The notes below the pieces were generated by a model. That model did no database searches. It was given only the letters and a program-made list of their open reading frames with translations, and had not been told where the DNA came from. From a virus, in IMG/VR virus record IMGVR_UViG_3300032086_002803, positions 1 through 27,024 of that record: DNA of 27,024 bases; one strand, written 5' to 3'. How positions within the stretch are numbered: position 1 is the first letter of the stretch; every line of letters starts with the position of its first letter. The position numbers were made by a program, and so were the translations under genes. Below are positions 16,748-22,552 of this stretch, in pieces.

Positions 16748-17539
16748 ATGGCTAGTAAAGAAGAAGTTAAAAAGTCAGTAATTAAATATTTTAAAGAGAG
16801 TCCTTCTCGTAGTAAATATTTAAAAGAAGGTTCTCTAGATAAGAGAATTAAGAAAGGTGTTAAGATGGCTCATAGAAAGCAAATTAAAAAGGCAGTATAT
16901 GACGCTATGAAAGATCTAAACTTAACTGGTAGGGAAAAGGCTGCGTATTTAGCTACAATAAAAGCTGAAACAAATTTTAATGTAACGAAAGAAAAAGGTT
17001 ATACTGTAAAAAATCTTTTAGACATGCAAAAACAATTTTCAGAATTAAAAGGTATGAGTCCTAAGGAAATAAAAAAACTTCATAGTAAAGGACAAAAAGC
17101 TATATATGATAAAATATATGGAGGTAAACGAGGTAAGGATTTAGGTAATCTTCCAGGCGAGGGATATAAGTTTAGAGGAGCTGGTTTATTTCAAACTACA
17201 GGTAGACATAATATATCTGAAGCCAGTAAAGAATTGTTTCCAGAAGCTCCTGATACCTTGTTAAAGAACCCTAACCTATTAAATGAAAACTATGATGTAA
17301 TGAGGAAACAAGCTGCTAATTACTGGAAAAAGATAAGAAAAAAGGTAGATTTTTCTAAAGAAGATGCTATGGATAAAGTTACAGATATAGTAAATAAAAA
17401 GACTAAATCTAGAGCAAAAAGAAATTTATTATTTAAAGAGTTTTTAGATAAAGATACATCTTCTAAAGAACTAAACGAAAAGACTAAAGGTAAATCATAT
17501 AAAGAAATTGCTGACGAAGTTAGTAAATTCATAGAATAG
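16748..17539 (+). CDS. Endolysin, GH19 chitinase-like muramidase
   Basis: A 263-residue protein. The start is ATG 16748, not the longer upstream frame that would overlap the whole end of the zinc-finger gene; AAAGG lies about 8 nt before it. After a basic N-terminal extension (1-45), E74 in A-Y-L-A-T-I-K-A-E-T-N-F is the likely catalytic acid, and G-E-G-Y-K-F-R-G-A-G-L-F-Q-T-T-G-R-H-N (about 138-156) is the signature of family GH19 hydrolases, which in phages cut peptidoglycan glycan strands. The C-terminal ~60 residues are Lys-rich and helical, possibly for wall binding. No signal peptide, so release depends on a holin; candidates lie on both sides. Confidence 0.85.
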   Translation: MASKEEVKKSVIKYFKESPSRSKYLKEGSLDKRIKKGVKMAHRKQIKKAVYDAMKDLNLTGREKAAYLATIKAETNFNVTKEKGYTVKNLLDMQKQFSELKGMSPKEIKKLHSKGQKAIYDKIYGGKRGKDLGNLPGEGYKFRGAGLFQTTGRHNISEASKELFPEAPDTLLKNPNLLNENYDVMRKQAANYWKKIRKKVDFSKEDAMDKVTDIVNKKTKSRAKRNLLFKEFLDKDTSSKELNEKTKGKSYKEIADEVSKFIE

Positions 17540-17548
17540 GAGAAAGCT

Positions 17549-17707
17549 ATGGAAAAAAAGAAAGACAAGAAAGGTTTAATGGACATTTTATTTAAGAAAG
17601 CTGGTAGACCAAATAAAGTAGGTAAACCAAATTTCAAAGGTGGTATAGCTGAGAATGTAAAAAGAATAGCTAATATGAAAAGAAAGAAAAAGAAGTCAGG
17701 GTATTAA
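17549..17707 (+). CDS. Very small basic protein (52 aa)
   Basis: Starts 9 nt after the endolysin stop with AGGAGA (17538-17543) upstream; its stop overlaps the holin start (TAATG), so it fills the gap exactly. The product begins M-E-K-K-K-D-K-K-G-L-M, contains K-A-G-R-P-N-K-V-G-K-P-N-F-K-G-G, and ends in a K-R-K-K-K-K tract. Function unknown; it is the last in the series of Lys-rich small proteins in this region. Confidence 0.6.
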   Translation: MEKKKDKKGLMDILFKKAGRPNKVGKPNFKGGIAENVKRIANMKRKKKKSGY

Positions 17708-18096
17708 TGGGATTATTTGATTTCATATCAAACATATTTAGTCCAGCATCTAAGATAGTTGATGAGCTTCATACTTCTGAAGAGGAGAAGCTTAAACTAA
17801 AAAATGAGTTGGCTAAGATACAAGGAAAAGCACAGGATAGAATCCTAGACTACGAAAGTAAGCTGGCAGAATACCGACACAAATTGCTAATCGCAGAGGC
17901 TAATTCACCTCATCCTTTTGTTGCCATGTGGCGACCCATCTGTTCGACCGCTCTGGTCACTATTATTGTGTTGGCTTCTTTTGGTCTTTGTTCCCCAGGT
18001 CCTGAGTTATATAAGTTAGCTGAGATCTTTTTAGGTGCTTATGTTGGAGGACGTACCATAGAGAAGATTGTAAGTGCAAGTAAGCTAGGCAAGTAA
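17707..18096 (+). CDS. Three-TM holin (GTA/3-TM holin family)
   Basis: A 129-residue protein. Residues 1-60 are a short apolar helix (M-G-L-F-D-F-I-S-N-I-F-S-P) and a charged helix; residues about 72-122 hold the signature F-V-A-M-W-R-P-I-C, a hydrophobic helix (T-A-L-V-T-I-I-V-L-A-S-F-G-L) and L-A-E-I-F-L-G-A-Y-V-G-G-R-T-I-E-K-I. The W-R-P motif followed by the G-x-Y-x-x-G-R-x-x-E-K end is characteristic of the 3-TM holins known from gene transfer agents and podoviruses. It would form the inner-membrane lesion releasing the endolysin. Last gene of the rightward operon. Confidence 0.8.
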   Translation: MGLFDFISNIFSPASKIVDELHTSEEEKLKLKNELAKIQGKAQDRILDYESKLAEYRHKLLIAEANSPHPFVAMWRPICSTALVTIIVLASFGLCSPGPELYKLAEIFLGAYVGGRTIEKIVSASKLGK

Positions 18097-18102
18097 GAAA
18101 GA

Positions 18103-18438
18103 TCACAAAAACAATTCATTATCTTCAATATCTTCAATATCCTCAATATCTGATATACTAATAGGTTCTATATTATCATGACAATATAAAAACATAGCGT
18201 TGGCTAAGGCATGAGCCATGTGATGTAAACCTGTCTCTGGGTCCTTCTTCTCTCCCATTCTCCAGGCTTGTATATGCCTAAGTAAGGCTGCCTCGTATCT
18301 GTGAGGTTCTACATTCTTCCAGTTATATCTATCATACTTCTGTGCGCCAATAGTTAGAACCTTAGCTAGGTCTTCTAAGGCATGTGCATCTATTAAATCA
18401 TATTGTGGTTTATCTGTATCAAATTTCTTACCTTCCAT
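18103..18438 (-). CDS. dATP/dGTP diphosphohydrolase-like protein (DUF5664 type)
   Basis: A 111-residue helical protein. F-D-T-D-K-P-Q-Y-D-L-I (6-16), G-A-Q-K-Y-D-R-Y-N-W (31-40), R-Y-E-A-A-L-L-R-H-I-Q-A-W (47-59), G-E-K-K-D-P-E-T-G-L-H-H (62-73) and A-L-A-N-A-M-F-L match the family annotated as dATP/dGTP diphosphohydrolase N-terminal (formerly DUF5664), a MazG-like fold that trims dNTP pools. The C-terminus is a reiterated I-E-D-I-E-D-I-E-D tail from a 9-bp tandem repeat. Start at ATG 18438 after AAAGGGAG. Related MazZ enzymes occur in phages with 2-aminoadenine DNA, but no PurZ is present in this window. Confidence 0.75.
   Translation of the reverse strand: MEGKKFDTDKPQYDLIDAHALEDLAKVLTIGAQKYDRYNWKNVEPHRYEAALLRHIQAWRMGEKKDPETGLHHMAHALANAMFLYCHDNIEPISISDIEDIEDIEDNELFL
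18121..18147. repeat. 9-bp tandem repeat in gene end
   Basis: Three consecutive copies of ATCTTCAAT (the third ATCCTCAAT), with a partial fourth (ATCTGAT), encode the I-E-D repeats at the C-terminus of the diphosphohydrolase-like protein. Being in frame and a multiple of three, copy number could vary by slippage without breaking the gene. Confidence 0.8.
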
Positions 18439-18456
18439 GACTCCCTTTAATGGATC

Positions 18457-18487
18457 GAGACGGATATTAAGCTATAAGCACCGTCTC
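18457..18487. repeat. Inverted repeat between early-operon genes
   Basis: GAGACGG and CCGTCTC form a perfect 7-bp stem around a 17-nt A/T-rich loop, in the 68-bp gap between two leftward genes (unusually large for this operon). No T-run follows on the leftward transcript, so it is more likely an RNA processing/stability element or operator than a terminator. Confidence 0.5.
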
Positions 18488-18506
18488 CACAAAGACCCAT
18501 AACTAA

Positions 18507-19118
18507 CTATATCATACTTTGCTTTTTAAGTCTACCCCATCTTTCATACCAAGATAAAGTAAATAGGTCCTCAAGATATATAGCTCTCTTACTATGCTCT
18601 AACCATTTTACACGTGGCATCTTGACTAGATCTTTCTTCATTATGGTTTCAATCTTTATACATCCGTATATGATTACCTCCATGTTCTCCACATCGACAA
18701 GACAAGGGATAAGAAAATCACGATTAGTAACATTTCTGAATAATTTATCAACATGTCCCATACCGTTACCACCATACTGTAGTATATAGGACTTACCATA
18801 TTTATTAGCCGACTCAACGCATTGTGATTTACAATGAAATCTATTACCAGTATTGTCTGTAAGGTCAGCATCATAACTTTTTTTCTTAGTGTCATATACG
18901 TTAAAATCCGGTTTGCTAGCTTTTATACCTAGTCGTTTAAGAGCCCTGTAGATTCCTATCTCTCCTAAGGCTCCAGTTGTTATATCATGGGTAATCTTAT
19001 CTAAGCTACCCTGACCTCTTTTTTTATAATGATCTATAGAGAGATGGACTCTATCATTGGCGAATTGCTTCGCTATCTCCAGGTCCTTCTTCTTTAGTTC
19101 TACTGTTAATGATTTCAT
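18507..19118 (-). CDS. PD-(D/E)XK-like putative nuclease (203 aa)
   Basis: A candidate endonuclease-fold protein. G-A-L-G-E-I-G-I-Y-R-A-L-K-R-L-G (49-64) supplies a helix with E53; P-D (70-71) starts a strand; D-A-D-L (83-86, Asp85) and F-H-C-K-S-Q (94-99, Lys97) fit the D...x-x-K core of the PD-(D/E)XK superfamily, spaced normally. The rest (strands I-L-Q-Y-G-G, F-L-I-P-C-L-V-D-V) is compatible with the fold. It lies downstream of the polymerase and may be a Holliday junction or repair nuclease, but the fold assignment is motif-level inference. AAGGA sits 8 nt before ATG 19118; it overlaps the previous gene by 65 nt. Confidence 0.55.
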   Translation of the reverse strand: MKSLTVELKKKDLEIAKQFANDRVHLSIDHYKKRGQGSLDKITHDITTGALGEIGIYRALKRLGIKASKPDFNVYDTKKKSYDADLTDNTGNRFHCKSQCVESANKYGKSYILQYGGNGMGHVDKLFRNVTNRDFLIPCLVDVENMEVIIYGCIKIETIMKKDLVKMPRVKWLEHSKRAIYLEDLFTLSWYERWGRLKKQSMI

Positions 19119-19302
19119 TAGATAATTCCTTTATCTTTTTCTCAGCATGCTTTAATCTTTCTTTAACATACTTTAACTGGGATCTTAATACTGCATTTTC
19201 TCTCTGCTCTCTTTTTAGTCTAGTATAAATCCTGTTCTTGTCATCAATCAATTGATCAATGATCTTGTCTCTACTGTCTCTCATCTTCATTATCTTGCTC
19301 AT
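19054..19302 (-). CDS. Coiled-coil protein (82 aa)
   Basis: Almost entirely a charged helix with heptad character (I-I-D-Q-L-I-D-D-K-N-R-I-Y-T-R-L, L-R-S-Q-L-K-Y-V-K-E-R-L), then a disordered tail. AAAGG lies 6 nt before ATG 19302. The last 65 nt overlap the start of the putative nuclease gene in another frame, suggesting translational coupling. No enzymatic motif; function unknown. Confidence 0.55.
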   Translation of the reverse strand: MSKIMKMRDSRDKIIDQLIDDKNRIYTRLKREQRENAVLRSQLKYVKERLKHAEKKIKELSNEIINSRTKEEGPGDSEAIRQ

Positions 19303-19304
19303 GA

Positions 19305-19577
19305 CTAGCCTTTAGGACACCAATCGTAATGATGTGGTACTTCCAATTTATCTCCTCCACACTCGCAAATAGATGGTAGATTTTTCTTTTTAATTGTATC
19401 TGTCCAGCGTTCTAAATCATCCTCTTTACATGTAAATTCTATGTCCGGCATTTCGAGTAGAACTACTCTATAGATTGCATCGCCTTTATATAGCTCTCTG
19501 CCTACAACAGCGCCTAAGCTACCTTGGCTAATTCCCTCCCTCGTAATTCGTACCCAATCTCCGTTATCAAACTTCAT
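19305..19577 (-). CDS. Small SH3/KOW-like protein with Cys/His C-terminus (90 aa)
   Basis: Starts on the polymerase stop codon (ATGA). Residues 5-55 (G-D-W-V-R-I-T-R-E-G, G-S-L-G-A-V-V-G-R-E, Y-R-V-V-L-L) look like a small SH3-type beta barrel of the KOW kind. The C-terminus has C-E-C-G-G-D-K-L-E-V-P-H-H-Y-D-W-C-P, three Cys and two His that could bind zinc. Possibly a nucleic-acid-binding accessory of the polymerase; no family certain. Confidence 0.55.
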   Translation of the reverse strand: MKFDNGDWVRITREGISQGSLGAVVGRELYKGDAIYRVVLLEMPDIEFTCKEDDLERWTDTIKKKNLPSICECGGDKLEVPHHYDWCPKG

Positions 19578-21271
19578 TTACAATACCTTGGTGAGATAGT
19601 CGATTCTACACTGATTTTTACATCAGGTACTACGAGTGACATAGAGTTTACCATAATTTCCTCCTGTAGTCTACGCATTTCTTCTGCTGTATTTTCAGGT
19701 ACTTCCGTGATTATTTCGTCATGCACAAACCCTACCAACTTGAACCCAGAGTCCATGAGGTTGTATAAGGCTATTTTAGCGCCGTCTGCAGCTAGTCCTT
19801 GGAAGGGTGTATTCTTCTCAGCACAGTATGTTGTATCGGCTCTGAGACGTCCTGTGAGCGTCCATACATGCCCTTCCTCTCCTTTCATGTAATCTTTCAT
19901 CTCAGGGAAAGCAGCAAACCATGTATCCTTCATGTGTTGAGCTTCATCTACTGTAAGCTTGATATCATATCCCTTAGCAAATTCAATAAAGGTTTCTATA
20001 CCTAAGCCTCCTGGGAAACCGAAGTTAGCTGCCTTTGCAGCCTGTCTCTGCCATTTCTCTACTTTACTTTCTTCTACACCGAATAGGACGGATGCATAGT
20101 ATTTATGCAGATCCGCCCCTTCGTTTATCTTATCTCGCATAACCGAGCTTCCTTGCGTGGTATATACGTGTTGAGCTAGTGTAGCTAACTCGATTGCACT
20201 ATAGTCCGTTATAAGTAATGTGTTACCTTCATCTGCTTTGAACATTGATCGTATAGCTCCATCACGAGGTAACTGTTGTATGTTGGGTGAGGAACATCCG
20301 GTCCTCCCTGTATTTTTTAGCAAGTCATATCTTGGGTGTACTCTACTGCCTGTTAATTTTCTAATAAAGAATGTTGTTTTTTCAGTCTTCTTATACTCCA
20401 AGAATGATGCTATGAAGTGATTATCTTTATACTTTTCCAGATCACTCTCCTTCATAGAATAATCACCTTCTGTTGTTTTAGGTAAATTTATTCCCATATA
20501 TTCTATTACATGGTTATATGCTTGTTGGTTTCCTTTGATGCCTTTTACAAATCCGTAAGCAGACATCTTAGCATGTTGTACCTCCAATGTGGCGTTAAGT
20601 TCTCTTAGTAATTCCTGAGCCCTATGCTCATCAAAACCTATACCATTTTTATACATTCTATTGAGAGCTACAGCTCCAAGCAATTGTATGTGATGGGATA
20701 GATTAGTTTTACTTCCTAGTCTAAGGATCTCCATTCGGATTCTTGTAAAACAATGGAAGGTTGCGATAACATCTTTTGCTCCATACTCAAGGAAAGCTTG
20801 GGGGATTTCTTGTAAGGGTAAGTCCTTAAAGTCTGCGAAGTTACATCTAATATCTTCATTTTTGTCAAGATCAATTCCAAGCAACTCACTAGATATGTGA
20901 GCAAGGCTGTACCTACGAGGAACATTGCCGGTAGTAGCGAGATTAAGCAACCTATACATAATATTAATGTCAAAACATTTATCATTTTCTATAAACTCCT
21001 TAAGAGAACTCCCAGTATGTTTCTCGATTACATCTACATCGAAAGGAGCGTTAGCAAAGACGAGTGTTCGAGTCACATGCTTTTTTAAAAAGTCGTCTAC
21101 TAAGCTCCTATCAACATAGTACAGATTCTCCCCATCAAATACTTGAAAGGTTATAAGATCAGGAGTTTCTGTAAAAGGTATTACAGTAGTTTCAGTATCA
21201 ATGGCGAGAGTTCTACCTAACTCTTCTCCCTGCCAAAACTGTATGTTGTACTCTACACCATTGAATAGCAT
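19574..21271 (-). CDS. Family A DNA polymerase with 3'-5' exonuclease
   Basis: A 565-residue replicative polymerase of the Pol I family, without a 5'-nuclease domain. Exonuclease motifs: D25-T-E27 (Exo I), N74...D78 (Exo II, A-N-A-P-F-D) and Y163-G-A-K-D167 (Exo III), so proofreading should be active. Polymerase motifs: A with D356 (D-Y-S-A-I-E-L), B (O helix) R409-Q-A-A-K413-A-A-N-F417, and C H-D518-E. F417 corresponds to E. coli F762. The position equivalent to Y766 is Gly (G421), within N-F-G-F-P-G-G-L-G, rather than the usual Tyr. Short for the family (T7 is ~700). It is flanked by the ssDNA-binding candidate, with which it probably works. Confidence 0.95.
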   Translation of the reverse strand: MLFNGVEYNIQFWQGEELGRTLAIDTETTVIPFTETPDLITFQVFDGENLYYVDRSLVDDFLKKHVTRTLVFANAPFDVDVIEKHTGSSLKEFIENDKCFDINIMYRLLNLATTGNVPRRYSLAHISSELLGIDLDKNEDIRCNFADFKDLPLQEIPQAFLEYGAKDVIATFHCFTRIRMEILRLGSKTNLSHHIQLLGAVALNRMYKNGIGFDEHRAQELLRELNATLEVQHAKMSAYGFVKGIKGNQQAYNHVIEYMGINLPKTTEGDYSMKESDLEKYKDNHFIASFLEYKKTEKTTFFIRKLTGSRVHPRYDLLKNTGRTGCSSPNIQQLPRDGAIRSMFKADEGNTLLITDYSAIELATLAQHVYTTQGSSVMRDKINEGADLHKYYASVLFGVEESKVEKWQRQAAKAANFGFPGGLGIETFIEFAKGYDIKLTVDEAQHMKDTWFAAFPEMKDYMKGEEGHVWTLTGRLRADTTYCAEKNTPFQGLAADGAKIALYNLMDSGFKLVGFVHDEIITEVPENTAEEMRRLQEEIMVNSMSLVVPDVKISVESTISPRYCK

Positions 21272-21273
21272 AC

Positions 21274-21681
21274 TTACTTCCTACTGTACTTTTTAATTAC
21301 ATTACGTGGCTTATATCCTGGGTTACTTTCAACCGAAGTTTCTACCACTAATTCTTTACCAATGAATTGTTCTATCTGGCTACTATCATTACCTAAGGCT
21401 TCAAAACCTCCGTGTACACCAATAGACTTCAACATCCTATCAAGGCGTTGTAAGCCAATACCGGCTGCCTTAGGGTTAGGGTGACTAATTAAGAATGAGT
21501 CCCAAATCAATCGATTCTTAAACTCTCCATCTGAAACCTGAAAAGATACATCAATTAGTGTACCGTTTCCGGCTTTGGTAGATTTCTCACCTACTCTATT
21601 CAGAGTAACAGTATAGTTATCATCTGATAGAGGTTCGTAAGATTTCTTTTCATTTGACTGTGTTTGTACATTTTGTATCAT
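21274..21681 (-). CDS. DUF669-type single-stranded DNA-binding protein candidate
   Basis: A 135-residue protein with the DUF669 layout: P-L-S-D-D-N-Y-T-V-T-L (18-28), G-N-G-T-L-I-D-V-S-F-Q-V (39-50), F-K-N-R-L-I-W-D-S-F (54-63), H-P-N-P-K-A-A-G-I-G-L-Q-R-L (67-80), and a C-terminal strand. DUF669 proteins have an OB-like fold and sit beside replication genes, so a role as the phage's ssDNA-binding protein is likely. It lacks a strongly acidic tail, ending instead in K-K-Y-S-R-K. AAGGAG lies 5 nt before the start; the polymerase gene follows 2 nt after its stop. Confidence 0.75.
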   Translation of the reverse strand: MIQNVQTQSNEKKSYEPLSDDNYTVTLNRVGEKSTKAGNGTLIDVSFQVSDGEFKNRLIWDSFLISHPNPKAAGIGLQRLDRMLKSIGVHGGFEALGNDSSQIEQFIGKELVVETSVESNPGYKPRNVIKKYSRK

Positions 21682-21705
21682 GTATTCTCCTTGTATGTTG
21701 GCAGG

Positions 21706-21927
21706 TTACAAGTCAGATAAATTTGTTCTAATTTTTTTTGCATTGTATTCTTCATCTATTTCATCTAAAAACTTTTGTAGCTCTTTTCCCTTATATCGTT
21801 TGATACTATCAGCTATCATGTCTAATACTAACATCTGATCTTCTATGGATAAGTGATCTAAGTTTTCAGTGTTCATTACTTCTTGAATTACTTCCATCAT
21901 AGTGACTTCATTAAAAGCTTCTACCAT
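21706..21927 (-). CDS. Acidic helical small protein (73 aa)
   Basis: A 73-residue, mostly helical protein with several Met and acidic residues (M-M-E-V-I-Q-E-V-M, S-I-E-D-Q-M-L-V-L-D-M-I-A-D). Start fixed at ATG 21927 by an excellent ribosome site. It overlaps the end of the preceding gene by 17 nt. Acidic early phage proteins of this kind sometimes inhibit host enzymes or mimic DNA, but nothing here shows a specific function. Confidence 0.6.
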   Translation of the reverse strand: MVEAFNEVTMMEVIQEVMNTENLDHLSIEDQMLVLDMIADSIKRYKGKELQKFLDEIDEEYNAKKIRTNLSDL

Positions 21928-22138
21928 AATATATCTCCTTCATATATCTATATTTAGCTCTGGCAGTGACACCACCTCCAGCCTTAGTTACCTCAACAAT
22001 AGTGCCAGGACCTTTTTCAAATCCCCCACTGTCACTAAGCACGTAATTGTGAGAATTATTAAACTGATGATAATGCCTTTCTGTATTAGGTTTAAATTCA
22101 CTCAGCTTTCTTAGTTTTCTTGCGACTCTTCCGTTCAC
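21911..22138 (-). CDS. Small basic protein with GTG start (75 aa)
   Basis: The product begins M-N-G-R-V-A-R-K-L-R-K-L and contains H-Y-H-Q-F-N-N-S-H-N, G-G-F-E-K-G-P-G-T-I-V-E-V and A-R-A-K-Y-R-Y-M-K. The GTG start at 22138 is supported by AGAGGAG with 7-nt spacing; no upstream ATG exists in frame close by. It overlaps the preceding small gene by 41 nt. Unknown function; basic character and early position suggest nucleic-acid contact at most as a guess. Confidence 0.6.
   Translation of the reverse strand: MNGRVARKLRKLSEFKPNTERHYHQFNNSHNYVLSDSGGFEKGPGTIVEVTKAGGGVTARAKYRYMKEIYYGRSF
21935..21940 (-). promoter_or_regulatory. Strong ribosome binding site deciding the 21927 start
   Basis: On the minus strand GAAGGAGATATATT precedes ATG by a 7-nt spacer, virtually the same as the T7 gene 10 leader. 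It lies inside the end of the upstream gene, so this small gene is probably translated much more strongly than its neighbours. Confidence 0.75.
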
Positions 22139-22262
22139 TCTTAGGCTCCTCTTGAGGTGTGATTGTTGCTTGGCTTAGTAGACCATAAATAAAATCTATC
22201 TTAGCTGCCATATCTAATAGAATGGCTTGTCTTTCTAATTCAAGTTCTTTACTATTCGGCAT
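22098..22262 (-). CDS. Very small helical protein (54 aa)
   Basis: A frame from ATG 22262 (AAGGAGAG upstream) to TGA 22098: helical first half (E-L-E-L-E-R-Q-A-I-L-L-D-M-A-A-K), ending in a K/R-rich tail (R-K-S-R-K-K-T-K-K-A-E). It fills an otherwise non-coding interval, has a strong ribosome site and overlaps both neighbours, consistent with the tight packing of this operon. Function unknown. Confidence 0.6.
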   Translation of the reverse strand: MPNSKELELERQAILLDMAAKIDFIYGLLSQATITPQEEPKSERKSRKKTKKAE

Positions 22263-22377
22263 CTTTCTCTCCTTGTAATACGCCCAATGCTAGACGCAAT
22301 GTTAAGTTAACAAATATTTTAAAAAGGTCATACAATACTAATCCTTCTATTATTCTCAGTGTCATCTCACTCATCAT
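22252..22377 (-). CDS. Tiny membrane-helix protein (41 aa)
   Basis: Frame from ATG 22377 (or the adjacent ATG 22374, better spaced from AGGAGA) to TAG 22252. Most of the product is one apolar helix (I-I-E-G-L-V-L-Y-D-L-F-K-I-F-V-N-L), followed by L-R-L-A-L-G-V-L-Q and an acidic end. It overlaps the genes on either side. It could be a small inner-membrane peptide; short length keeps confidence moderate. Confidence 0.5.
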   Translation of the reverse strand: MMSEMTLRIIEGLVLYDLFKIFVNLTLRLALGVLQGEKDAE

Positions 22378-22552
22378 ATTCTCCTAGGTGTAAACATTCC
22401 TCTAGTTCTGCTAATCTTGTTTTTAGTTTCTTTAATTCATTAGTCCACATAGGTATATCAGAGCTTGTAGGATTCTCTTGTATATGGTGAGTAACTAAAT
22501 TAACAGCATCCTTATAATCATATATCATATAAATTAACTCCTTCTCACTCAT
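22367..22552 (-). CDS. Small helical protein (61 aa)
   Basis: Starts on the stop of the exonuclease gene (ATGA). Two predicted helices: M-I-Y-D-Y-K-D-A-V-N-L-V and W-T-N-E-L-K-K-L-K-T-R-L-A-E-L-E-E-C, with a short loop P-T-S-S-D-I-P. Composition suggests a helical hairpin or dimerising coiled coil. Function unknown. Confidence 0.6.
   Translation of the reverse strand: MSEKELIYMIYDYKDAVNLVTHHIQENPTSSDIPMWTNELKKLKTRLAELEECLHLGEYDE

Noticed and set aside
18439-18456. T3-like promoter core (CATTAAAGGGAG on the minus strand before 18438)
   Set aside because: Similarity is confined to the AAAGGGAG that serves as Shine-Dalgarno; no repeated consensus upstream of other genes and no phage RNA polymerase gene in the window.
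18440-18510. Possible tRNA around the 18457-18487 hairpin
   Set aside because: A T-loop-like TCTCGATCC is present but acceptor, D and T stems do not pair on either strand.
19524-19892. Plus-strand open frame opposite the polymerase gene
   Set aside because: Lies antisense to conserved polymerase motif C, Ser/Thr/Leu-rich composition of an antisense shadow, no ribosome site.
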